A stretch of DNA of 51,999 nucleotides, from the NCBI GenBank assembly GCA_002454165.1, contig DKIG01000007.1, positions 1 through 51,999 of the forward strand. The letters run 5' to 3'. Positions within the stretch are counted from its first letter, which is position 1, and the number at the start of each line of letters is the position of its first letter. This DNA comes from Gammaproteobacteria bacterium UBA6724. GTDB lineage: Bacteria; Pseudomonadota; Gammaproteobacteria; Pseudomonadales; Azotimanducaceae. The notes under the pieces are model-generated. The model did no database searches, was not told the origin of the DNA, and was given only the letters and a program-made list of their open reading frames with translations. Shown piece after piece: positions 33,492 through 41,843 of this stretch. Made by a program: the position numbers and the translations under genes.

Positions 33492-34553
33492 TTATTGAAA
33501 CTGCTGCAGGAAGCGCAGATCGTTATCCAGGAAATGACGCAAATCATCAACACCATAACGCAACATTGCCAGACGGTCTGCGCCCATACCGAAGGCAAAC
33601 CCGGTATATTTTTCAGCATCAATATCGGCATACTCCAGAACGCGCGGATGCACCATGCCGGAACCCATAACTTCCACCCAGCCGGTGTGATTACAGACCC
33701 GACAACCACCGCCATCGCCAAAGCAGTGGACACAGACCACATCAACCTCTGCGGATGGTTCCGTAAAAGGAAAATAGGACGGGCGAAAGCGTACCTGGAG
33801 ATCATCCTGCTCAAAAAACACCCGCAGGAATTCAATCACCGTGCCCTTCAGATCTGCGAAACTGATGTCCTGGTCAATGAAGAGCCCCTCCACTTGATGA
33901 AACATGGGCGCATGGGAGGGGTCTGGCGGGTCAACTCTATAGGCGCGGCCGGGGCAGATAATCCTTAATGGTGGTTGGCGTTTTTCCATCACCCGAACCT
34001 GTACCGGTGATGTATGCGTTCGGAGCAGGATTTCTGGATTGACATAAAAAGTATCGTGCATTGCTCGCGCCGGATGGTGTGCGGGCAGGTTCAGGGCTTC
34101 AAAATTGTGATAGTCGTCCTCTATTTCAGGACCTTCCACCAGGTCGTAACCTACCCCGAGAAAAAAGTCTTCTATCCGATTGAGTACCCGCGTAATCGGA
34201 TGCAAGGCGCCGATGTCGGTATGGCGACCGGGTAAGGTGACATCAAGGGCGGCGGACTGAATCCTGCTATCAAGGTCTGTCTTTAGCAGCTGTGCTTTTC
34301 TTGTTGTTATTTCTTTCTGCAGCGCTGTCTTTGCCCGGTTAATCTCAACGCCCGCTGCCGGTCGCTCTGCGGCGGGTAGCTTGCCAAGTGCTTTTAGCAG
34401 TGCTGTTACTTCCCCCTTCTTGCCGAGGAGTTGTACCCGCACCTGCTCCAGCGCCGCCAGGTCAGTGGCTGTCGCTATCGCATCCCGGGCACTTGCCACA
34501 ATCTTATCAAGATCCTTATTAAGACCGTCATCAAGACTCGACACTAGCCTCAC
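33492..34553 (-). CDS. pheS: Phenylalanyl-tRNA synthetase alpha subunit
   Basis: This is the catalytic alpha subunit (about 350 residues). The N-terminal coiled coil holds VRVQLLGKKGEVTALLKALGKLP. The class II core has HPITRVLNRIEDFFLGVGYD, the motif-2 RAYRVDPPDPSHAPMFHQVEGL and the motif-3 GMGADRLAMLRYGVDDLR. It joins phenylalanine to tRNA-Phe with PheT. The start is GTG at 34553, or GTG at 34544. Both are in frame and neither has a decisive ribosome-binding site. It follows rplT by 50 bp. Confidence 0.97.
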   Translation of the reverse strand: MRLVSSLDDGLNKDLDKIVASARDAIATATDLAALEQVRVQLLGKKGEVTALLKALGKLPAAERPAAGVEINRAKTALQKEITTRKAQLLKTDLDSRIQSAALDVTLPGRHTDIGALHPITRVLNRIEDFFLGVGYDLVEGPEIEDDYHNFEALNLPAHHPARAMHDTFYVNPEILLRTHTSPVQVRVMEKRQPPLRIICPGRAYRVDPPDPSHAPMFHQVEGLFIDQDISFADLKGTVIEFLRVFFEQDDLQVRFRPSYFPFTEPSAEVDVVCVHCFGDGGGCRVCNHTGWVEVMGSGMVHPRVLEYADIDAEKYTGFAFGMGADRLAMLRYGVDDLRHFLDNDLRFLQQFQ

Positions 34554-34603
34554 CCCTGTTTGAGCTTCTCAATATCACGCAGCAGGCAGACTTGCCCTGC
34601 TCT

Positions 34604-34966
34604 TTACGACGCGCCTTGTGCCTGCTTGGCTTTTTCCGCGAGCGTCGCAAATGCTTCTTTTTCATGCACGGCGAGGTCAGCCAGTATCTTCCGGTCTATA
34701 TCTATGTTTTGTTTTTTCAGACCATTGATCATGCGGCTATAGGACAGGCCGCACTCTCGGGCGGCGGCGTTGATTCGTTGAATCCACAGGGCGCGAAACA
34801 TCCTTTTGCGAATCTTTCGGTCCCGGTAGGCGTACTGACCCGCTCTTGTGACTGCCTGTTTGGCAACACGATATACCCGGCTACGAGCACCGTAGTACCC
34901 TTTGGCGGACTTGAGAATTTTTTTGTGTCGACGGTGAGCCGTGACACCTCGTTTTATTCTGGGCAT
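34604..34966 (-). CDS. rplT: 50S ribosomal protein L20
   Basis: This 120-residue basic protein starts MPRIKRGVTAHRRHKKILKSAKGYYGARS, the typical L20 tail. The globular part with FRALWIQRINAAARECGLSYSRMINGLKK binds 23S rRNA early in assembly. In E. coli, L20 also represses its own operon through a structured mRNA segment. Here an unusually long 153-nt gap with a possible long-range stem precedes the gene. The ATG has an aggag ribosome-binding site. Confidence 0.98.
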   Translation of the reverse strand: MPRIKRGVTAHRRHKKILKSAKGYYGARSRVYRVAKQAVTRAGQYAYRDRKIRKRMFRALWIQRINAAARECGLSYSRMINGLKKQNIDIDRKILADLAVHEKEAFATLAEKAKQAQGAS

Positions 34967-35030
34967 CTTTTCTCCTGACGAAATTTTATGGGTTATTGGT
35001 TTTCATGTATCTTGTCGGGGAAGCAGTCTC

Positions 35031-35097
35031 TGTAGCAGGGCGCTGGACTTTCAAATCGCCGCGTGGAATTACCCCGGTGCTTGCTCTGCCTGCTACA
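35031..35097 (-). promoter_or_regulatory. Long-range inverted repeat in the rpmI-rplT spacer (possible L20 leader structure)
   Basis: tgtagcagg (35031-35039) and cctgctaca (35089-35097) are perfect 9-bp complements, 49 nt apart, in the 153-nt spacer upstream of rplT. The transcript would fold into a stem capping an internal loop region. L20 in other gammaproteobacteria controls rpmI-rplT by binding such structured RNA. The role here is inference. No terminator-like T-run follows. Confidence 0.45.
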
Positions 35098-35119
35098 AAT
35101 TCTCTGAAATAGAGGCTTC

Positions 35120-35311
35120 CTAGTCCCCGAGTAGCCGCTTGATCAATGGTACATCAACCGGGGCGACATCCTTGAATTTGCGTAGGTGCCGCTTTCGCTT
35201 GGTGCTTTTCTTCGTCAGGATATGATTCCTGAAGGACTGGCGATGCTTATAGCCCGTGGCGGTTTTTCTGAACCGCTTGGAGGCACCGCTGTTGGGTTTC
35301 ATTTTTGGCAT
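35120..35311 (-). CDS. rpmI: 50S ribosomal protein L35
   Basis: This small basic protein of 63 residues begins MPKMKPNSGASKRFRKTATGYKHRQ. It has the HILTKKSTKRKRHLRK block and ends in LIKRLLGD, the usual L35 pattern. It is part of the large ribosomal subunit and sits between infC and rplT, the arrangement conserved across bacteria. infC lies 25 bp upstream. Confidence 0.97.
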   Translation of the reverse strand: MPKMKPNSGASKRFRKTATGYKHRQSFRNHILTKKSTKRKRHLRKFKDVAPVDVPLIKRLLGD

Positions 35312-35336
35312 TTCCTACTCCGCATTTCTGGCTTGA

Positions 35337-35924
35337 TTAGTCTGATTTGGTATCCGTTGTCGGCACAGATTGTTTCGCTTTGGTCGGGACCGACCTACCT
35401 TTCTTCTTGCTGTTCGGCGCCAGGACCATCGTCAGTTGCCTGCCTTCCATCTTGGGAAACATCTCAACCGTGCCTATTTCAGCAAGATCATTTTCAATTC
35501 GCTTCAAGAGCTCCATTCCCAGTTCCTGATGTGCCATTTCGCGACCACGAAACCTCAGGGTCACCTTGGCCTTGTCCCCGTCCATGAGGAAACGTGTCAG
35601 GTTGCGTAGTTTGACCTGATAATCTCCTTCTTCGGTTCCCGGGCGGAATTTCATCTCCTTGACATGCATGCGGCGTTGTTTCTTTTTCGCCGCCGCCTTA
35701 CCTTTTTTTGCCTCAAACACATGTTTGCCGTAGTCCAGTATCTTGCACACTACCGGGTCGGCCATGGGTGCAATTTCCACTAGATCCAGTTTGGCATCCT
35801 GTGCAGCTTGTCTGGCTTCCTCTATGGTGACTATGCCAATTTGCTGCCCGGCGGCGCCAATCAGTCGTACCGAAGGCACATCAATCTCATCATTAGTCCG
35901 AGATTTTTTAGATACCTCTTTGAT
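35337..35924 (-). CDS. infC: Translation initiation factor IF-3
   Basis: IF-3 binds the 30S subunit, checks the start codon and keeps the subunits apart. The N-terminal domain has NDEIDVPSVRLIGAAGQQIGIVTIEEA. A Lys-rich linker follows (AKKGKAAAKKKQRRMHVKEMKFRP), then the C-terminal domain with FRGREMAHQELG. A Lys-rich, poorly conserved tail of about 20 residues extends beyond the family end. No good ATG start exists. I set the start at an AUC codon (35924), with a GGAG ribosome-binding site 8 nt upstream, because IF-3 genes often begin at AUU or AUC for self-control. A GTG 18 nt upstream (35942) is the alternative. It lacks such a site. Confidence 0.93.
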   Translation of the reverse strand: MKEVSKKSRTNDEIDVPSVRLIGAAGQQIGIVTIEEARQAAQDAKLDLVEIAPMADPVVCKILDYGKHVFEAKKGKAAAKKKQRRMHVKEMKFRPGTEEGDYQVKLRNLTRFLMDGDKAKVTLRFRGREMAHQELGMELLKRIENDLAEIGTVEMFPKMEGRQLTMVLAPNSKKKGRSVPTKAKQSVPTTDTKSD

Positions 35925-35969
35925 AAATCCGACTCCTGCCACAGTTTGAGGGCGCGAAGTATAGCAAAA

Positions 35970-37886
35970 TCACGCGTTTCGTCCCCTTTTTTTGATATTT
36001 TTTGCCAGGAGGGTGGCGAAGTCATCAAGCAACAGGGTGCCTAGATCATCGCCGCTCCGGGCACGTACTGAAACCTTGCCTTCTTCCATCTCCCGGTCAC
36101 CCAGCACCAGCATATAGGGCACCTTTTGGATGGTATGTTGCCGCACTTTGAAGCCGATCTTCTCATTCCTGAGATCAGATTCCACCCGGAAACCCATATT
36201 AGTCAGGGTGCGGGTAACATCCCGGCTATACTCTGCCTGGTTGTCGGTGATATTGAGTACCACCGCCTGGACCGGTGCCAGCCAGGGCGGGAAATCACCT
36301 GCATAGTGCTCAATCAGAACGCCGATAAACCGTTCAAACGAGCCCAGCATAGCCCGGTGTAGCATCACTGGTATCTGGCGGCTACCATCCTCGGCAATAT
36401 ATTGTGCATCTAACCGACCGGGCATGGAGAAATCCACCTGCATGGTGCCGCACTGCCAGACTCTGCCCAGACAATCTTTGAGGGAAAAGTCTATCTTTGG
36501 CCCATAAAAGGCACCTTCACCTGGGCAGAGTTCCCACTCAAGTTGTTTGGTATCTAATGCCTGTTGGAGTGAGGCTTCTGCCTTGTCCCACACAGCATCG
36601 CTGCCGACCCTGTTTGCTGGTCGAGTGGACAGTTTGATAATTATTTCGTCAAAACCGAAATCGCGATAGACCTGGGTTAGCAGATCAATAAAGGTAACCA
36701 CTTCATCCTGAATCTGGCTTTCTTCGCAGAATATATGGGCATCGTCTTGCACAAAGCCGCGGACTCTCATGATTCCCTGCAAGGTCCCCGAGGGTTCATC
36801 ACGATGGCAGGCACCGAATTCCGCGAGACGCAGTGGTAAATCTCGGTAGCTTTTCAACCCCTGATTAAATACCTGAACATGGCAGGGGCAGTTCATCGGC
36901 TTGATGGCATACACGCGATTGTCGGTAGTGACCGAGAACATATCATCGTTGAATTTGTCGACATGCCCTGATTGCTCCCAGAGAGACATATCGACCAGTT
37001 GCGGCGTTTTGATTTCCTGATAGCCGTTGGCGTTTTGTACCTCGCGGATATACTGCTCAATGGTCTGCCACAGGCACCATCCTTTTGGATGCCAGAAGAC
37101 CATGCCCGGCGCTTCTTCCTGGGTATGGAAGAGATTGAATTTTTTGCCTAACTTGCGGTGGTCGCGTTTCCCTGCCTCCTCAAGACGGTGCAGGTATTGC
37201 TTCAGGGATTTTTTGTCCGCCCAGGCCGTGCCGTAGATTCGTTGTAACATTTCATTATTGGAATCCCCCCGCCAGTAGGCACCTGCCACCCTGGTCAATT
37301 TGAATGCGCCGGACTTGCCGGTGTCGGGAATGTGAGGTCCCCGGCAAAGATCAATAAAGTCTCCCTGTTTGTAGAATGACAAGGCTTCATCCCTGGGAAT
37401 AGCCTCCAGGATTTTTACCTTGTACTTTTCTCCCATTGATTCAAATAGGGCAATGGCCTCGCTACGGGACATCAATGATCGCTCAACTTTAATATCCTGC
37501 CGGGCGATTTCCTGCATTCTTTTTTCTATGGTTTGCAGGTCTTCCGGTGTGAAGGCACGCTCAAAGGCAAAGTCATAATAGAAGCCGTCTTCAATCACGG
37601 GTCCTATGGTGACCTGTGCCGAGGGAAAGAGTTGTTGCACTGCCTGTGCCATCAAATGTGCGCAGGAGTGCCGAATGATTTCAAGCCCCTCTTCGTCCTT
37701 GCCGGTGATGATGGCGACTTGGCTATCTCGCTCAATGATATGTGATGTATCCACCAGGACTCCATCCACGCGCCCGGCAAGAGCGGCTTTTGATAGCCCG
37801 GGACCAATGGATGCTGCGATCTGGATGACAGATATCGGCGTGTCAAATTGTTTTTCAGTGCGATCAGGAAGGGTGATAACTGGCAT
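35970..37886 (-). CDS. thrS: Threonyl-tRNA synthetase
   Basis: This class II synthetase of 638 residues has an N-terminal TGS domain, an editing domain (HSCAHLMAQAVQQLFP, with the zinc and editing His), the catalytic core (MNCPCHVQVF, RLAEFGACHRDEPSGTLQGIMRVRGFVQDDAHIFC) and a C-terminal anticodon-binding domain. It begins MPVITLPDRTEKQF at the ATG at 37886 with a gagga ribosome-binding site 5 nt upstream. The in-frame codon at 37928 would add 14 unconserved residues. The gene leads the translation operon, with tRNA-Val 61 bp upstream on the same strand. Confidence 0.98.
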   Translation of the reverse strand: MPVITLPDRTEKQFDTPISVIQIAASIGPGLSKAALAGRVDGVLVDTSHIIERDSQVAIITGKDEEGLEIIRHSCAHLMAQAVQQLFPSAQVTIGPVIEDGFYYDFAFERAFTPEDLQTIEKRMQEIARQDIKVERSLMSRSEAIALFESMGEKYKVKILEAIPRDEALSFYKQGDFIDLCRGPHIPDTGKSGAFKLTRVAGAYWRGDSNNEMLQRIYGTAWADKKSLKQYLHRLEEAGKRDHRKLGKKFNLFHTQEEAPGMVFWHPKGWCLWQTIEQYIREVQNANGYQEIKTPQLVDMSLWEQSGHVDKFNDDMFSVTTDNRVYAIKPMNCPCHVQVFNQGLKSYRDLPLRLAEFGACHRDEPSGTLQGIMRVRGFVQDDAHIFCEESQIQDEVVTFIDLLTQVYRDFGFDEIIIKLSTRPANRVGSDAVWDKAEASLQQALDTKQLEWELCPGEGAFYGPKIDFSLKDCLGRVWQCGTMQVDFSMPGRLDAQYIAEDGSRQIPVMLHRAMLGSFERFIGVLIEHYAGDFPPWLAPVQAVVLNITDNQAEYSRDVTRTLTNMGFRVESDLRNEKIGFKVRQHTIQKVPYMLVLGDREMEEGKVSVRARSGDDLGTLLLDDFATLLAKNIKKRGRNA

Positions 37887-37947
37887 TTTGTCCTCGCTTT
37901 CAGTGGTGACCCTTACCAGAGGCCACATGTATCAGCTTTAAGGAAGT

Positions 37948-38024
37948 TGGTAGGAACGCTCGGATTCGAACCGAGGACCCTCGCCTTGTCGAGACGATGC
38001 TCTAACCAACTGAGCTACGCTCCT
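37948..38024 (-). tRNA. tRNA-Val (anticodon GAC), with unusual C33
   Basis: A complete 77-nt cloverleaf folds from AGGAGCG (acceptor, paired with CGUUCCU), the D-arm GCUC/GAGC, the anticodon stem UCGUC/GGCGA with one U-G pair, and the T-arm CUCGG/CCGAG. It has GUUCGAAUC in the T region and an encoded CCA end. The anticodon loop reads U32 C33 G34 A35 C36 A37 A38, so the anticodon is GAC (Val) and A73 fits valine identity. The almost universal U33 is C here. The gene lies 61 bp upstream of thrS on the same strand. Confidence 0.93.
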
Positions 38025-38277
38025 GTAGTTTCGACACTTGTTTAACTTTTTGCCTAGCCTGTGCTTAGCTTGCTTTGATGCTTGCGCTTCGCGGCCTGCT
38101 TCAGGAACCGCTCGGACTGTTCCTACAATGAACTCCCAGCCGCTCCGTCAGGGCGCGTAATGTAGCAATATAGAGGTTGTCGTTCAAGCAGATCTTATTG
38201 ACACCCTCAGTAATCTGGTTGCCACATCATGCTTGTTCAACTTATTCTGTCGGTTGCAAAAACAGCGAGGAACAATA

Positions 38278-39060
38278 ATGACCAATATAGCAGAGCTTTT
38301 TGACCTGACCGGAAAGATCGCATTGACAACAGGTTCATCCCTTGGCATGGGGCGCGCCTTGGCGGAAGGACTGGCGCTTGCCGGTGCGAAACTGGTGGTT
38401 TCCAGTCGTAAGGGTGATGTCTGTCAACAGACAGCGGATGAAATCAATGCCATGTGCGGGGATGAAAGAGCAATCGCCATTGCCTGCAATGTTGGCTACA
38501 AGGAGCAGCTTCAAAATCTGGTTAATGAAACCCATGTCAGGCTGGGCAAGGTTGATATCCTTATCAACAATGCGGGGGTTAATCCTTTCCACGGACCATC
38601 CAAAGATATTTCCGACGAGGCATTTGACAAGACCATGAACAGCAATGTGCGCTCCAATCTCTGGCTATGTCACATGGTATTACCCGACATGGTGCAGAAA
38701 AAGGACGGTGTGATTGTGATTACTGCATCTAATGGTGCCTTCCAGCCTTCAACGGCACTGGGTGCCTACACCATCGCAAAAGCGGCGGAACTGGCTCTGG
38801 TCAGAAACCTGGCGGCGGAATATGGGCAATACAATATTAGAATCAATGCGCTCTGCCCCGGGTTGTTCAAAACCAAATTTGCCCAGGTCCTCTGGTTAGA
38901 TGAAAAGGGTAACGAATACCCGGCGGATGATGTGACGCTGAAACGTTTCGGTGAACCGGAAGAACTGCGCGGTGTTGGCGTATTCCTGGCTTCTCGTGCA
39001 GCGAGTTATATGACGGGTCAGGCGCTGATTATTGACGGTGGTCAGGTGATGGTCAGGTGA
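38278..39060 (+). CDS. Short-chain dehydrogenase/reductase (SDR)
   Basis: This 260-residue classical SDR has the cofactor loop TGSSLGMGRAL near residue 18, NNAG near 96, an active-site Ser in ITASNGAF and the YTIAK catalytic pair near 160. It ends in the usual GQALIIDGG. It uses NAD(P)H to oxidise or reduce a hydroxyl or carbonyl group. The substrate is not evident. The start is the ATG at 38278 with a gagg ribosome-binding site. An upstream in-frame ATG at 38233 adds 15 unconserved residues. It is followed by an MFS transporter and the aromatic amino acid hydroxylase on the same strand. Confidence 0.9.
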   Translation: MTNIAELFDLTGKIALTTGSSLGMGRALAEGLALAGAKLVVSSRKGDVCQQTADEINAMCGDERAIAIACNVGYKEQLQNLVNETHVRLGKVDILINNAGVNPFHGPSKDISDEAFDKTMNSNVRSNLWLCHMVLPDMVQKKDGVIVITASNGAFQPSTALGAYTIAKAAELALVRNLAAEYGQYNIRINALCPGLFKTKFAQVLWLDEKGNEYPADDVTLKRFGEPEELRGVGVFLASRAASYMTGQALIIDGGQVMVR

Positions 39061-39115
39061 TAGTCAAATAACTCGGTTGACAGTTTAAGGGTTTTTTCAT
39101 GGTCGAGGACTTCCT

Positions 39116-40375
39116 TTGACCAAAATTCCGGGCTGGTATCGGTTCGCCTGGTTTCTGGGCAGGCCCCCGGAATTGACACAGCACCAGTGGAAGTTGCTGG
39201 GTCTGGTGGCTGTTGTCTCCATTTTTGAACAGTACGATGTTTATCTCTTTGCCCTGAATCTGAAGCAGATACAGGCAGACCTTGCTGTGGCAGATTCAGA
39301 ACTGGGTCTGCTCGGAGCGCTGGTCAGGACTGGTTCCTTCCTCTCAATCATTCTCGCTATTGCGGCTGACAAACTCGGCAGAAGAATAATGCTACTAGTG
39401 ACGGTGGTAGGTTATACCCTCTTCACGGGCGCAACGGCCCTGTCCGTAAATGCTGAAATGTTTGTCGCATGTCAATTTTTGGCAAGGGGCTTTGCGACTG
39501 CAGAAGTGCTTATTGCTGCCGTTGTGATTGCTGAGGAATTTGCGCCGGAACATCGCGGCTGGGGAATTGGTGCACTGGGTGCGTTGCAAGCACTTGGCGC
39601 GGGTCTGGCATCAATCATGTTCGGATTCGTTGAATATCTGCCCTACGGCTGGCGCTTTCTGTACGGCCTGGGTCTGGTACCTTTGTTGTTTGTTGCCTGG
39701 TGGCGACGCTCATTGCCAGAAACCAATCGCTATCAGCAGATTGCACAAATCCGGGAGCCGCTGTTAAAGCTTCTGGGCGAGTTGCTGTCCCGTGAACCGA
39801 AAAGAACCTGGGGCTTGATGCTGGGTGTCTTCTGGCTTGGGCTAGCATCAAGCGCCGCCACCTTCTTTGCCCCCAAGTATCTGCAGGATGTTTACGCCTG
39901 GACACCCGCCAACATAGCAATCTTGAGCTTTCTAGGGGGCGCATTGGCGATCATCGGCAATCCCCTGGCAGGTTGGCTTGGCGACCGGTTTGGTCGGAAA
40001 CCCGTCACCGTAATTTTTATGAGTTGCTTCGTACTCTTCACTATCCTGTTTTATGTCGCCGGAAATTTCTTTGTATCATTACTGTGGATAGGCCTTATTT
40101 TTTTCGTCATGGGCAGTGATGTGGGGCTAACAAGTTACGGCACGGAGCTCTTCCCTACGAGGTATCGCTCTACCGCGACTGGGCTCAGAGGAATGATCGC
40201 TACCATCGCTGCGATTCTTGGTTTGTCCACTGTCTCCGGGCTCTACTTGATATTTGGCTCTATAGGGATTGCCATCGCGATACTCGCTGGCGTGTCCTTG
40301 ATAGCGCCTTTGATGGTTTGGTTACTGCTACCAGAAACCTCCCGTCGGTCTCTGGAGGAAATTTCACCTGATTAG
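39116..40375 (+). CDS. MFS transporter (metabolite:H+ symporter type)
   Basis: This 419-residue integral membrane protein has about twelve hydrophobic helices and a central loop near residues 195-225. The MFS loop 2-3 motif is DKLGRR, and the matching half-repeat is GDRFGRKPVTV. The C-terminal LLLPETSRRSLEEI resembles the sugar/aromatic-acid transporter motif PETxGxxLEEI. The start is a TTG at 39116 with a gagga site 7 nt upstream. An ATG at 39099 is in another frame and stops after six codons. The substrate is unknown. Neighbours hint at an organic acid or aromatic compound but do not prove it. Confidence 0.87.
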   Translation: MTKIPGWYRFAWFLGRPPELTQHQWKLLGLVAVVSIFEQYDVYLFALNLKQIQADLAVADSELGLLGALVRTGSFLSIILAIAADKLGRRIMLLVTVVGYTLFTGATALSVNAEMFVACQFLARGFATAEVLIAAVVIAEEFAPEHRGWGIGALGALQALGAGLASIMFGFVEYLPYGWRFLYGLGLVPLLFVAWWRRSLPETNRYQQIAQIREPLLKLLGELLSREPKRTWGLMLGVFWLGLASSAATFFAPKYLQDVYAWTPANIAILSFLGGALAIIGNPLAGWLGDRFGRKPVTVIFMSCFVLFTILFYVAGNFFVSLLWIGLIFFVMGSDVGLTSYGTELFPTRYRSTATGLRGMIATIAAILGLSTVSGLYLIFGSIGIAIAILAGVSLIAPLMVWLLLPETSRRSLEEISPD

Positions 40376-40430
40376 CAGGCGAACCATGTTAGTTTAGCGT
40401 TTCATCATCCCCTTTTCGTGAGGAGCCAGA

Positions 40431-41687
40431 ATGTCAGACCGAGAACATTCAAACCAGTCTGACGGGCGCAAGATTGACACTAGCGACGCACGAGTCTCAA
40501 TGCTGATTGAACTCGCTGATTGTCCCGGTGCCCTGGCAACTGCGCTGGGCATTTTTACCCAGCATGGCGTCAACCTGACCCATATTGAATCCCGGCCTGC
40601 GCGAGATGAACATTTCGACTTTTATGTAGATTGTGAAGGCGCGCGAGGCAGCAGGCAGATTGAATCTGTGATAGAGGCACTCAATGAGTCTGCCTTAAAG
40701 CTGCTGGTGCTGGATGAAAAAGTAGTGCCCTGGTTCCCCCGACATGTCTCTGAACTTGATCGGGTGGCGAACAACACCTTGGAAGCGGGGGTTGAACTGC
40801 AATCAGATCACCCCGGATTCAATGATCTTGCCTATCGTGAACGGCGCGGCAAGATTGAACGTTTGGCGCGCGACTATCGCCATGGCGACGAGATACCCCT
40901 TGCCCCTTACACGGACGCCGAGCATGACACCTGGCGACAGGTATATGCCGCCCTCAAACCCTTGCATCAGCGCTATGCCTGCCGAGAATATCTGAGTGCC
41001 CTGGCGGAGTTGGAAAATCATTGCGGATACGCAGAACAGATCCCCCGGGGCAGGGATGTTAGCGACTTTCTTAATGCCAGGACTGGCTTCCGGTTACGAC
41101 CCGTTGCCAGTTTGTTGAGCAGTCGGGATTTTCTTGGTGGGCTTGCGTTTCGCGTTTTCTTCGCGACTCAATACATCAGACATCCGTCGGTACCAGCCTA
41201 TACCCCTGAGCCGGATATTTGTCATGAAATGATTGGGCACGCGCCAATGTTTGCCGACCCTGCCTTTGCGGATCTTTCCCAAGAAATCGGACTTGCGAGC
41301 CTAGGCGCAAGCGATAACGAAATAACCGGACTTGCTCGATGCTACTGGCATTCCGTGGAATTTGGGTTGGTTCGCGAGGCTGGTAAATACAAGGCATACG
41401 GCTCGGGATTATTGTCCAGCACTGGCGAACTGGTCCATGCCTGCGACACCGCAGAGTCAGACACTCGCAAGTGTGAATTCCGCAAATGGGATGCAACGGC
41501 GGCAGCGGAACAGGATTTTCCGATCACGAATTATCAACCGGTCTATTTTGTTGCGGATTCACTTCAGCAGGGGAAGGCAAGTATGAGTCAGTATGCGCGA
41601 AATCTATCTCGTCCTTTCTATGCTCGTTATAACCCGATGACGGAACGAATCTGGGTGGATAGGGCAGTCCGTCGCGTGGTGTCATGA
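40431..41687 (+). CDS. Aromatic amino acid hydroxylase (phenylalanine 4-monooxygenase), ACT-domain type
   Basis: This 418-residue tetrahydropterin-dependent hydroxylase probably converts Phe to Tyr. An ACT regulatory domain (about 22-95: LADCPGALATALGIFTQHGV) precedes the catalytic domain. Conserved blocks there are RTGFRLRPVASLLSSRDFLG, then TPEPDICHEMIGHAPMF with iron ligands His265 and His270, and YWHSVEFGL with Glu310. The blocks read like animal PAH. Most bacterial enzymes of this family are about 260-300 residues and lack the ACT domain, so this architecture is uncommon in bacteria. No pterin-4a-carbinolamine dehydratase (phhB) is adjacent. Tyrosine or tryptophan as substrate cannot be excluded. 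The ATG follows a gagga ribosome-binding site. The MFS gene is 55 bp upstream. Confidence 0.9.
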   Translation: MSDREHSNQSDGRKIDTSDARVSMLIELADCPGALATALGIFTQHGVNLTHIESRPARDEHFDFYVDCEGARGSRQIESVIEALNESALKLLVLDEKVVPWFPRHVSELDRVANNTLEAGVELQSDHPGFNDLAYRERRGKIERLARDYRHGDEIPLAPYTDAEHDTWRQVYAALKPLHQRYACREYLSALAELENHCGYAEQIPRGRDVSDFLNARTGFRLRPVASLLSSRDFLGGLAFRVFFATQYIRHPSVPAYTPEPDICHEMIGHAPMFADPAFADLSQEIGLASLGASDNEITGLARCYWHSVEFGLVREAGKYKAYGSGLLSSTGELVHACDTAESDTRKCEFRKWDATAAAEQDFPITNYQPVYFVADSLQQGKASMSQYARNLSRPFYARYNPMTERIWVDRAVRRVVS

Positions 41688-41843
41688 GAAGTGACATCGC
41701 ACTAGGCAATAACCTCAGATTGATAGCCAATTCCGCAAGGCCAGAAGCCAGAGATTCTTTTTGATAAATATTTTGATTCAAGCGGGACAAAAGAGCACCT
41801 AAAGACTATACCCATTTAGTATCAAATCGTTGCAAGAGATGCC

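Noticed and set aside
32717..33670. Long open frame on the plus strand opposite pheT
   Set aside because: It is a mirror of the well-supported pheT gene. Its protein has no family features and Ser/Arg-rich composition typical of antisense frames.
37948..38024. Alternative reading of the tRNA as Ser (CGA) with U33 kept
   Set aside because: Shifting the loop by one breaks the anticodon stem, and there is no long variable arm as tRNA-Ser needs.
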